A stretch of DNA of 34,359 nucleotides, taken from positions 1 to 34,359 of the forward strand of contig CAZDFU010000011.1 in the NCBI GenBank assembly GCA_964504985.1, written 5' to 3'. The notes under the pieces are model-generated. The model saw nothing but the letters and a program-made list of their open reading frames with translations. It was not told the DNA's origin and did not search any database. The position numbers and the translations under genes are program-made. Source of the stretch: CAZDFU01 sp964504985. Lineage in GTDB: Bacteria > Patescibacteriota > Microgenomatia > Daviesbacterales > UBA10151. Position 1 is the first letter of the stretch. Each line of letters begins with the position of its first letter. Of the stretch, positions 22,965 to 29,264 are shown one piece after another.

Positions 22965-23225
22965 TTAACTTTTTTCTATCAGCCTTCCTGTTTTAATGGC
23001 TTTTATCATCAACTGTCCACTTTGCTCAGGATCATCTTCGTTAAAACCGTTTAACCTTTCTGGCAAGCTTTCTGTTAATCTTGTAATTCTTTCCAAACGT
23101 CTCTCTAGTTTTTCTAATGATTGAACAATATGGCTATCTGGGAGATGACCATTTGGCGTACGTTTTGTTTCTGCGGTTATCCCAACTGTAAAATTTTGGT
23201 TTAAAATCTCTGTTCCATTGGACAT
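22965..23225 (-). CDS. Unknown small coiled-coil protein
   Basis: This 86-residue protein is not recognised. The middle (about 34-60, 'SLEKLERRLERITRLTESL') is a strong amphipathic coiled-coil pattern with regular Leu/Ile spacing. The N-terminus is polar and the C-terminus basic. There is no membrane segment. It is the first gene of a two-gene minus-strand operon with the 346-residue unknown protein, and it has a TATAAT only 9 bp before its ATG. The two may work together. Confidence 0.68.
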   Translation of the reverse strand: MSNGTEILNQNFTVGITAETKRTPNGHLPDSHIVQSLEKLERRLERITRLTESLPERLNGFNEDDPEQSGQLMIKAIKTGRLIEKS

Positions 23226-23234
23226 AAGGGAGGA

Positions 23235-23262
23235 ATTATATCAGATAGGAGTAAAGAATCAA
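23235..23262 (-). promoter_or_regulatory. Promoter of the two unknown minus-strand genes
   Basis: On the minus strand TTGATT (23262-23257), a 16-bp spacer and a perfect TATAAT (23240-23235) lie 9 bp from ATG 23225, again suggesting a leaderless or nearly leaderless transcript. The -35 is one arm of the palindrome AATCAAGTTTGATT shared with the divergent promoter. Confidence 0.6.
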
Positions 23263-23264
23263 GT

Positions 23265-23293
23265 TTGATTGGTGTTTATGGGTGTGGTATGCT
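23265..23293 (+). promoter_or_regulatory. Divergent promoter of the small unknown plus-strand gene
   Basis: TTGATT (23265-23270), a 17-bp spacer and TATGCT (23288-23293). The -35 is the second arm of the palindrome centred at 23263-23264, so the two -35 boxes lie back to back two bases apart. Confidence 0.55.
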
Positions 23294-23307
23294 CCAAAGG
23301 TATCACT

Positions 23308-23541
23308 ATGGGAATAGAAATTGGAAAAATTATTAGGATTGAAAGAGATGAACCTGTTGTACGGGTATCCAATAGATCACACACTAGGATTGTTGAAGGT
23401 CCAGGATTTTATTATATATCTGCATCAGATAAAGTTTTAGTAACGGCAAGAAGATTAGTTTTAGGTGATAATGCGCTTAGGTTCCCTCTTCCTTCTAAGG
23501 TTGAGGTTGCAGGACTTTCTCCTAATAAGGTTGGCCAATGA
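23308..23541 (+). CDS. Unknown small beta-rich protein
   Basis: This 77-residue protein is not recognised. It starts at ATG 23308, with AAAGG at 23296-23300 as a ribosome-binding site; the longer frame from 23269 would begin inside the promoter. Alternating hydrophobic and charged residues ('IGKIIRIERDEPVVRVS', 'PGFYYISASDKVLVTARRLVLG') suggest a small beta barrel or sandwich. There is no membrane helix or cysteine. It diverges from the two other unknown genes at a symmetric promoter, and its last 20 bp overlap the end of the convergent GT-C-like gene. Confidence 0.65.
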   Translation: MGIEIGKIIRIERDEPVVRVSNRSHTRIVEGPGFYYISASDKVLVTARRLVLGDNALRFPLPSKVEVAGLSPNKVGQ

Positions 23542-24775
23542 TACGCAGGACAAATAATCCTGCTAAAACTCCATTTAATAATATTAATATTGAGAATATG
23601 GATAAGATTATTTTTTGATGAATTTTTGTATTTTTTAAAAACTGCATTAAGCCAATGGCAAAGATAATATTTGAATTGATTAGAACCCTGTTACCAAATG
23701 AGTCACCCTGAGAAGGGTCTGCCCAGCTGCTGATTATATAAAGTTGTATTAGAAAAGAAACAAGAAGCAATAATCCTAAAATTTGGTTTTTTTTAATAAA
23801 TAGGTAAAGTCCAGTTAAAGCAAAAATTAAAATAGGAGACCAGACTAAAAGTCCCCTTTCCAGGGAAAATAAGCTGTAAAGGATTTTGGGAGTAAGAAGA
23901 TAGGGGAATCCGTTTTCCTGATACCCTGTTGATAGGGGGGAACCAAAAAGATAATTATTGGCTAAAAACTGAGGGATCATTGTTAAAATAAAGGCAATTA
24001 AAAGCAGCAGGATTTTAAATAATATTCTTTTATATATTATGGAATAAAAAATTGGTATCAAAATAAATAAACTATCCTGGTACCTAACCATACTCATTAA
24101 CCCTCCTAAAGTTCCTAAAATAATCCAATGAACTGGATTATTGCTTTGTCTAATCAGAAACCATAGATAGATAAATAAGCTAACAGAGAAAAAAGATAAG
24201 GATTGTGAGTTAAGAGGTTCCATTGTCATGTAATAAACTAGGGGAGTGGCTAACCATATTCCTAAAGTTGTCAAAAAGGAAATTTTACTATCAAAGAGTT
24301 TTTTACCCAGATGATAAATTAGAAGTAGTCCAATAAAAGCATAGCCTAAACTGTTAAGCGCAGAGACAGCCTGATAAACAATATTATATCCATCAGGAAC
24401 AATGGAAAATCCTAAATTTTGTAAAAGTATTTGTAATATATGAGTGACCAAAAATGATGGTAGTAAAAATATAGCAGTGCCTATTGGATAGGTGGTAGGT
24501 AATTTAGAAGTCTTAGGATTCTCAGGAGGAATTTGGGGGAGCTTACGGTTTCCTGTAAAAGCGGAAGTTGTCTGATAAAAATATTGATATTCATTTTTAA
24601 ATTCTAAATCATAATCCAGCGCTAAAGACCTCAAAGCAGAGTAGTAATATACAGCATCACCACCAATAGCGCTGTCTGTTTTAATCAGTCTTCCAAGAAG
24701 AAGGAAAATACAAAAAAGTAATATTAAGAAAAAAATTACCAGATGATTTCTTTGGTTACTTATTAGGTTTTTCAT
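23522..24775 (-). CDS. GT-C-like polytopic membrane glycosyltransferase (unassigned family)
   Basis: This 417-residue protein has about ten membrane helices. After the first helix comes an acidic loop 'AIGGDAVYYYSALRSL' (D40), the position at which GT-C lipid-phospho-sugar transferases carry their catalytic Asp. A further extracytoplasmic loop contains 'SWADPSQGDSFGNRVLI'. These features fit a GT-C enzyme using a polyprenyl-phosphate sugar on the outer face, similar in style to ArnT/PMT-type enzymes, but I cannot name a family or substrate. Its start overlaps the O-antigen-ligase-like gene by 20 bp, so the two are translationally coupled. Its 3' end overlaps the convergent small gene by 20 bp. 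Confidence 0.75.
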   Translation of the reverse strand: MKNLISNQRNHLVIFFLILLFCIFLLLGRLIKTDSAIGGDAVYYYSALRSLALDYDLEFKNEYQYFYQTTSAFTGNRKLPQIPPENPKTSKLPTTYPIGTAIFLLPSFLVTHILQILLQNLGFSIVPDGYNIVYQAVSALNSLGYAFIGLLLIYHLGKKLFDSKISFLTTLGIWLATPLVYYMTMEPLNSQSLSFFSVSLFIYLWFLIRQSNNPVHWIILGTLGGLMSMVRYQDSLFILIPIFYSIIYKRILFKILLLLIAFILTMIPQFLANNYLFGSPLSTGYQENGFPYLLTPKILYSLFSLERGLLVWSPILIFALTGLYLFIKKNQILGLLLLVSFLIQLYIISSWADPSQGDSFGNRVLINSNIIFAIGLMQFLKNTKIHQKIILSIFSILILLNGVLAGLFVLRIIGQPY

Positions 24776-25916
24776 TTGCGGAACTTGATGCAGAAAGGAT
24801 AAGCCAGACTAAAATAAAAGGGTAAAACAAACTGTTAACAAAAAAAGAGTGGACTATTAAACCTAAAATAGCTGATTTTAAGGGAATATTTTTTTTCCAG
24901 GAAAAAAATAGGGTGAGTAAAAAGAACAAATAAGTTATTATCCCTAAAATACCTGTTGTTGCAGCAACAGAAAGAAGGCTGGAGTCGTTACCTGTTGACC
25001 CTCTTCCTGATAGGAATTGTTGATCAGCTAATTTATATTGTTTTAAGGCAAAGCTGTAGGTGTTAAATCCTACTCCCAAAATGGGGTTTTTCTTAAATAT
25101 TTCCAAACCTTGTTGCCAGGTAGATAATCTATAGCTTGCTGTTTGACTTCTGTCCAGGGGAGTCACTTTATTTACTGATCTAATATATATTTTGAAGGAA
25201 AATAAAAGGGTAGCAAATAAAATTATTGTTAATATAACCAATTTAAATGATTTTTTAAAAAAGGAAAAAGAGAAAAAGCTAATCAAAAACATACCATAAC
25301 TGGATCTTGAGAATGTGGTCATTAAAGCAAGGTAAACTACAGTAAATAATAAAATTTTAACCTTTGATTTTAAAAGCAGGGTATTCTGCAGGATTAAAAG
25401 AAGGATTAAAACAAGAAAGGCTCCTAAAAAATTTGGATCCAGGAAAGAAGAAGCAGTTCTATAAAAATGAGGGTCCCAACCAAAAGGTGTTAAAAACTTC
25501 AGATCAGGCAAGAAAATAAACTGCCATAATCCCAAAACAGCCAGGCCTGCTCCTGAAAAAATCAAAATTTTATTGATATCCCTTTTTAAAGAAGACAAGA
25601 CTTGCGAATATATTAACCATCCTAAGAGGATATAACTGGAAAACCTGAGGGTATAGAATATGCTTACTGAATATTCTTTAGTTGTTAAAGAAAGAGGGGT
25701 AAATATTAATGATATAATAGCTATTAGACAAAAAGATAACCCTGCTAATATATAAGCAGGAGGCTTTTTTAGCTTAAATTTTATTTGGTAAAGCCCAATC
25801 AAACAAACTCCTATTACTGCCAAATCAATTAATGTTGCCCCGCCACCCCGTATGGGTATCTTCACTAATTGACCACAAATTATTGCCAGTGTTATGATCA
25901 AACCCAAGATAGACAT
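24756..25916 (-). CDS. O-antigen ligase/polymerase-like membrane protein (Wzy/WaaL type)
   Basis: This 386-residue protein has about eleven helices and the large extracytoplasmic loop of the O-antigen ligase family. The marks are 'TASSFLDPNFLGAFLVL' (the family's nFxDPNxxa-like motif), 'MTTFSRSSYGMFLISF' after it, and 'KNPILGVGFNTYSFAL' plus 'GNDSSLLSVAATTGILG' in the second loop. Such proteins polymerise or transfer a lipid-linked glycan at the outer face. Which of the two this does cannot be told, as there is no lipid A pathway in the window. It is the first gene of a two-gene minus-strand unit with the GT-C-like protein, and its ATG is only 5 bp from the divergent PIG-V-like gene. Confidence 0.82.
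   Translation of the reverse strand: MSILGLIITLAIICGQLVKIPIRGGGATLIDLAVIGVCLIGLYQIKFKLKKPPAYILAGLSFCLIAIISLIFTPLSLTTKEYSVSIFYTLRFSSYILLGWLIYSQVLSSLKRDINKILIFSGAGLAVLGLWQFIFLPDLKFLTPFGWDPHFYRTASSFLDPNFLGAFLVLILLLILQNTLLLKSKVKILLFTVVYLALMTTFSRSSYGMFLISFFSFSFFKKSFKLVILTIILFATLLFSFKIYIRSVNKVTPLDRSQTASYRLSTWQQGLEIFKKNPILGVGFNTYSFALKQYKLADQQFLSGRGSTGNDSSLLSVAATTGILGIITYLFFLLTLFFSWKKNIPLKSAILGLIVHSFFVNSLFYPFILVWLILSASSSANEKPNK
25869..25898 (+). promoter_or_regulatory. Possible promoter of the PIG-V-like gene, inside the divergent gene
   Basis: TTGACC (25869-25874), an 18-bp spacer and TATGAT (25893-25898) lie inside the first codons of the minus-strand ligase-like gene and would give a leader of about 17 nt. 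Since the two start codons are only 5 bp apart, each promoter must lie in the other gene. Confidence 0.45.
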
Positions 25917-25921
25917 ATGTT

Positions 25922-26983
25922 ATGAAGTTATCTTCTAGTATAACCTTAATTTCTTTAATTTGGCTAATATCAATTTTGCTTATTTCATATTTAGGCTTTT
26001 CAAAACTTCCCCACTCTGATTTTTTTAATGGTGATTTTATCCAAAGATTTGCTAACTGGGATGGGGAACATTATTTAAAAATTGCCCAGTTTGGTTACAA
26101 AGAAGATTTGCAGTATGCTTTCTTTCCGCTTTACCCTTTATTTATTAGGGTTTTGAATCAGGTAACTCAGAACTATTTAATATCAGCCTTATTAATTAGT
26201 GTTATAAGTTCCTTTTTTGGTATACAGATTTTATATAAACTTATTAAATTAGATTTTGATAAAAAGTTAACTGAAAAAGTAATTTATTCCATAATCTTTT
26301 TCCCTACCTCTTTTTATTTTTTAACTGCTTACTCTGAGGGGTTGTTCTTTTTTCTTACAGTAGCTTCCTTTTATTTTTTGAGAACAAATAAAATATTTTT
26401 GGCTGCTTTATTGGCAGCTTTATCATCAGCTACCAGAATAACAGGGCTTGCTTTGGCTGTCGCTTTAATAGCTGAGATATACTTAACAGTGGGGTTTAAT
26501 AAAAAGAATTGGTTTGTGTTATTATCCCCGCTTGGGTTTTTAATATATTGTGTCTTCTTGCAAAATCAAACCTCTGATCCTTTTTACTTTTTATCAGCAG
26601 AAATGCATTGGCAAAGACAGCTTAGCATTCCATTTGTTGGTTTATGGGATACCTTAAGGAGTTTAACAACGCCTGGATTTATTCAGGCTAATTTTAATTC
26701 ATTTTTAGATTTACTATTTGCCATATTTGGTTTAGGACTAGCCCTTAGAAGTTTTAGATTTTTACCAATCTCTTTATCTGTTTATGCTTTTGTTTCAATA
26801 TTAATTCCTCTTTTAACATCTACTTTAATGTCTATACCCAGATTTTTGCTTCCTATTTTTCCAATTTTTATTTTGATAAGTTTAATTAAAAATAAATATT
26901 GGAATTTTGGGTATCAAATTATTTCTCTGATGCTCTTAGCTATTTTTACAGTTCTTTTTATCAGTGGTTATTGGGTGGCCTAA
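25922..26983 (+). CDS. PIG-V-like mannosyltransferase (GT-C membrane protein)
   Basis: This 353-residue protein has about nine membrane helices. The first outer loop carries 'RFANWDGEHYLKIAQFGY' (W46-D-G-E-H-Y) followed by 'YAFFPLYPLFIRVL', the typical signature of the PIG-V/bacterial mannosyltransferase group, where the Asp is the catalytic residue. 'SSATRITGLALAVAL' and 'STLMSIPRFLLPIFPIFI' also match that group. It should transfer a hexose, often mannose, from a polyprenyl-phosphate donor outside the membrane. The substrate is unknown. It diverges from the ligase-like gene and converges with the Ig-like protein gene, overlapping its stop by 4 bp. Confidence 0.82.
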   Translation: MKLSSSITLISLIWLISILLISYLGFSKLPHSDFFNGDFIQRFANWDGEHYLKIAQFGYKEDLQYAFFPLYPLFIRVLNQVTQNYLISALLISVISSFFGIQILYKLIKLDFDKKLTEKVIYSIIFFPTSFYFLTAYSEGLFFFLTVASFYFLRTNKIFLAALLAALSSATRITGLALAVALIAEIYLTVGFNKKNWFVLLSPLGFLIYCVFLQNQTSDPFYFLSAEMHWQRQLSIPFVGLWDTLRSLTTPGFIQANFNSFLDLLFAIFGLGLALRSFRFLPISLSVYAFVSILIPLLTSTLMSIPRFLLPIFPIFILISLIKNKYWNFGYQIISLMLLAIFTVLFISGYWVA

Positions 26984-27702
26984 GGAGTATAGGTAACTTT
27001 TCTTTGGACCTCAGTTGTATTAGAAGATAAATCAACTGATTTAATTGTGAGAGTATTTTCACCATCATTAATTGTTGATTCTGTTGAGAAATTGCCATCC
27101 TGGTCAATAATTATTTGACTCTCATTTATAAATACTTTAGCACCTGCTTCTGTTTTACCGCTGATTTTTACCTTTTTATCCCCACCTTGTATTTTTTTAT
27201 TATCTTCAGGTTCATTAATTGAAAGAGAGGGTTTTTCGTTATCATAAACAATTTTAAAAGTTTTCGAAGGGAGGCTCATTTTTTCTTTTTCATCTATACT
27301 TTTGGCATAAATATTATTTGTTCCAATATTTAAAGAGACTTTTTCAAAGATAAAAGAACCATCTTCTTTAACATCTGTTGTTTGTTTTTCTTCATCATCC
27401 AAGAAAAGTTTAACCTTAGAATTTGGGGTAGAGAAACCTCTGATATCAATTTCTGAACTATTAGTTGCTTCATAAGGGATATTTAAAACAGGAGCTGCAA
27501 GCAAGGGATCTTCTTCCAGTAGTGAAGTTACTTTTTGAGAGGGTTGTAAAAGCCCCTTAACAAAACCTAAAACATTTATAAAGTTTGGTAAGACCCAATT
27601 TAAGGTGGCAAAGAGTATAAAACCTATTAAAATAACAGTTGTTATAAATCTTCTCCTGCTTTTTTTAGCCAGCCTTTTGCTTGAGCGGATTTTATATGAC
27701 AT
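26980..27702 (-). CDS. Membrane-anchored protein with Ig-like beta domains
   Basis: This 240-residue protein has a very basic N-terminus (about 12 Lys/Arg in the first 18 residues), one helix (about 19-37) and an outer region of two related beta domains. Each has the 'G.(T/A)...SKVKLFLDDE...DGSFIFEKVSLNIGTNNIYAKS' pattern: about 78-150 and 'SGKTEAGAKVFINESQIIID...DGENTLTIKSVD' at about 165-235. This is the bacterial Ig-like / glucodextranase-B-type fold found in surface proteins. It probably binds or presents something at the cell surface. No enzyme motif is seen. It has a perfect TATAAT 6 bp before its start. Confidence 0.78.
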   Translation of the reverse strand: MSYKIRSSKRLAKKSRRRFITTVILIGFILFATLNWVLPNFINVLGFVKGLLQPSQKVTSLLEEDPLLAAPVLNIPYEATNSSEIDIRGFSTPNSKVKLFLDDEEKQTTDVKEDGSFIFEKVSLNIGTNNIYAKSIDEKEKMSLPSKTFKIVYDNEKPSLSINEPEDNKKIQGGDKKVKISGKTEAGAKVFINESQIIIDQDGNFSTESTINDGENTLTIKSVDLSSNTTEVQRKVTYTP

Positions 27703-27708
27703 GGTTAT

Positions 27709-27714
27709 ATTATA
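27709..27714 (-). promoter_or_regulatory. -10 box 6 bp from the Ig-like gene start (leaderless-type)
   Basis: Minus-strand TATAAT (27714-27709) ends 6 bases before ATG 27702. No good -35 is visible (TTTATA at 17 bp is weak), and there is no Shine-Dalgarno, so the message is probably leaderless. Confidence 0.5.
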
Positions 27715-27800
27715 TACTTTTCAAGTTGTTGTATAAACTTCAAATCTGTTTAGGTATTAGGCTTGATAAAACAAGGTGAGTTTGGGAGAATATGACCCAT

Positions 27801-27872
27801 GCGGTGGTAGTTCAGTGGTAGAATGTCTCCTTCCCAAGGAGAAGGCCGGGGGTTCGAGTCCCCTCCACCGCT
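27801..27872 (+). tRNA. tRNA-Gly (anticodon CCC)
   Basis: Acceptor GCGGTGG/CCACCGC pairs perfectly; D arm GTTC..GAAT; anticodon stem TCTCC/GGAGA with loop TTCCCAA (CCC, reads GGG); T arm GGGGG-TTCGAGT-CCCCT. The discriminator is T, normal for tRNA-Gly, followed by CCC, so CCA is not encoded. Two hairpins follow downstream. Confidence 0.96.
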
Positions 27873-27877
27873 CCCGA

Positions 27878-27924
27878 GTCAAACTCGGTTTGACGAGGCA
27901 TAGTCAAGTTAGACTTGACTTTTA
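27878..27924 (+). terminator. Double hairpin / terminator after tRNA-Gly
   Basis: Two consecutive perfect hairpins follow the tRNA: GTCAAAC-TCG-GTTTGAC (27878-27894) and AGTCAAGT-TAG-ACTTGACT (27902-27920). The second is followed by a short T-run (TTTA). The two stems share the AGTCAA core, so one may have arisen from the other. The second looks like an intrinsic terminator. Confidence 0.6.
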
Positions 27925-28007
27925 TCTGTATCTTTTCAATATGAAAGAAACGTCTGACGTTTTTTGAGAAATTTACCTATAAATGCTAAACTGAAGCCTC
28001 TAAAGTT

Positions 28008-28079
28008 GCCGGAGTGGCTCAGTGGTAGAGCAGTACTTTCGTAAAGTACGGGTCGTGAGTTCGATTCTCACCTTCGGCT
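28008..28079 (+). tRNA. tRNA-Thr (anticodon CGT)
   Basis: Acceptor GCCGGAG/CTTCGGC with one G-U pair; D arm GCTC..GAGC; anticodon stem GTACT/AGTAC with loop TTCGTAA (CGT, reads ACG); T arm GTGAG-TTCGATT-CTCAC. The discriminator is T and CCA is not encoded (CAG follows). The last 17 bases, including the T-arm 3' strand and acceptor end, are repeated at 28222-28238. Confidence 0.95.
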
Positions 28080-28080
28080 C

Positions 28081-28120
28081 AGAAAAACAAAATCCGTCTT
28101 TATGGCGGTTTTGTTTTTCT
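28081..28120 (+). terminator. Terminator after tRNA-Thr
   Basis: AGAAAAACAAAA-t-CCG (5' arm) pairs with CGG-TTTTGTTTTTCT (3' arm) around a loop at about 28097-28106, giving a 15-bp stem with one bulged T. The A-rich left arm and T-rich right arm make it a likely terminator in either direction. Confidence 0.7.
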
Positions 28121-28147
28121 TGGGACAAGGATAGGAAAGAATTCTAG

Positions 28148-28215
28148 CTTCCGAAGGAAGCGGTTCGACGTTCCGCCGAAGGCGGAAGGAAAGATCTCTG
28201 AGCGTAGCGAAGAGT
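28148..28215. repeat. Cluster of GAA-loop hairpins and a GCGAAG-type repeat
   Basis: CTTCC-GAA-GGAAG (28148-28160) and TTCCGCC-GAA-GGCGGAA (28171-28187) are perfect hairpins with the same GAA loop. They are followed by CTGAGCGTAGCGAAGAG (28198-28214), related to CTGAACGTAGTGAAGGA at 31775-31791. The stretch is GC-richer than its surroundings and non-coding; together with 28239-28351, which shows nothing else clear, it fills the gap before the beta-lactamase-fold gene. Confidence 0.6.
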
Positions 28216-28351
28216 AGACTTATTCTCACCTTCGGCTCTGGTTTAAGTGGTTAGTCTTCTAAAACAGTTTTTCTTAAGACACAGTTTTTTAAGTTTGAGT
28301 AAATCTCCTAGCTAGCTCCAGCCTCCAAGCAGAAGTATTATGCAGTCTGAG

Positions 28352-29239
28352 TCATAATATCTCAGGCGGGTTGGCCCACTGGATTCTAAAAAACTCATAA
28401 ATATTATAGGTAAGTTTAGCCATAACTGGTTTAATTTTTTCTGGATTTGCTGATTGTTCTGTCATTAAAACCACCACTATATTATTATCAGGTCCAATTA
28501 AAATCCCTGCATCATGCCTAACATCTTCTAACTCTCCTGTTTTATGGGCTGTAATCACTCCCGGTGGGAGAAGTACAGGAATTCTATCATTTATTCTTTG
28601 AGCAGCTAAAAGTTCCAGCATTTTTACACTTGATTCCATATTTATGGCCTGACCTTCAGAAATCATTTCCAAAAGTTTAGCTATATCCCTGGGGGTGGTT
28701 ACAGGAGGGACTCTATTTAAAAAAGTATTTTTTAAACCAATTGAATGTATAGTTTCAGTAGTTTTTTGCCAGGAGGCATAATTTTCTACTAAATAATAAG
28801 CAGCTTCATTTGAGGATACAGTGATCATAGAGTTTAGGTTATCCTGTATATCTTTTTGATTAATATTGAGTTTATTTTTACCACCAAGATCAAAAATTGT
28901 ATACATTACAGCCAATTTATATAAACTGGCTGAGGTAAATTGCCTGTCGGGGTTTAACATAACTTCTTGTCCTGTGCTGAGGTTTTTTACAAATATGCCA
29001 AATATTGTTGTTTGATTATGAGTGATTTCTTCTAATTTGTCCTTTAGATCTTTTGGAGATGGGTTAAAGGCATATATTTTTAATGACTTGTCTGCCGGAA
29101 TATAAAAATTTATCTTCCTGGAAGATATTGTTGTTCCATCTGCCCTGACAGATAGTTTTGGATCCAGGAATAAAAAGAAAGATAGAAAAAGAGAGGCTAA
29201 AATTAAAAAAGCCAGGGTATATTTGTTCAAAAAGGGCAT
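28352..29239 (-). CDS. Class A beta-lactamase-fold serine hydrolase (probably not a beta-lactamase)
   Basis: This 295-residue protein has a signal anchor (about 8-26) and a class A beta-lactamase/DD-peptidase fold: S105-L-Y-K108, S142-S-N144 and K233-T-G235. The omega-loop motif ExxLN, whose Glu166 activates the deacylating water in class A beta-lactamases, aligns with N171-T-F-L-N175, so the Glu is replaced by Asn. The region then continues normally with 'VTTPRDIAKLLEMI'. This points to a cell-wall peptidase, or a binding protein forming stable acyl-enzymes, rather than an efficient beta-lactamase. It lies 25 bp after the TMTC-like gene and may share its transcript, although a -10-like TAATAT lies 9 bp from its ATG. 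Confidence 0.82.
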   Translation of the reverse strand: MPFLNKYTLAFLILASLFLSFFLFLDPKLSVRADGTTISSRKINFYIPADKSLKIYAFNPSPKDLKDKLEEITHNQTTIFGIFVKNLSTGQEVMLNPDRQFTSASLYKLAVMYTIFDLGGKNKLNINQKDIQDNLNSMITVSSNEAAYYLVENYASWQKTTETIHSIGLKNTFLNRVPPVTTPRDIAKLLEMISEGQAINMESSVKMLELLAAQRINDRIPVLLPPGVITAHKTGELEDVRHDAGILIGPDNNIVVVLMTEQSANPEKIKPVMAKLTYNIYEFFRIQWANPPEIL

Positions 29240-29264
29240 TATTAATATATATTACCAAAAAATA

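Larger units (their letters stand above)
28064..28238. repeat. 17-bp direct repeat of the tRNA-Thr 3' end flanking a hairpin-rich segment
   Basis: ATTCTCACCTTCGGCTC occurs at 28064-28080, inside tRNA-Thr, and again at 28222-28238. Between them lie the terminator and GC-richer hairpins. A direct repeat of a tRNA 3' end is the usual mark of an attachment site of an integrated element, or of a partial tRNA duplication. No integrase gene lies in the 158-bp interval, so if it is an element it is a remnant. Confidence 0.55.

Noticed and set aside
27776..27967. Plus-strand ORF of 63 codons over tRNA-Gly
   Set aside because: It lies across the tRNA and its terminator hairpins; the codons are explained by the RNA structures.
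28081..28240. Integrated mobile element next to tRNA-Thr
   Set aside because: Only 158 bp separate the repeat starts and there is no integrase or other gene, so an active element is excluded; kept only as a possible scar.
28336..28359. TATTATG/CATAATA hairpin over the beta-lactamase-fold stop as a terminator
   Set aside because: The stem is AT-only apart from one pair, the loop is 10 nt and no T-run follows.
28352..29239. Beta-lactam resistance gene
   Set aside because: The deacylating Glu is missing, so calling it a working beta-lactamase is not supported.
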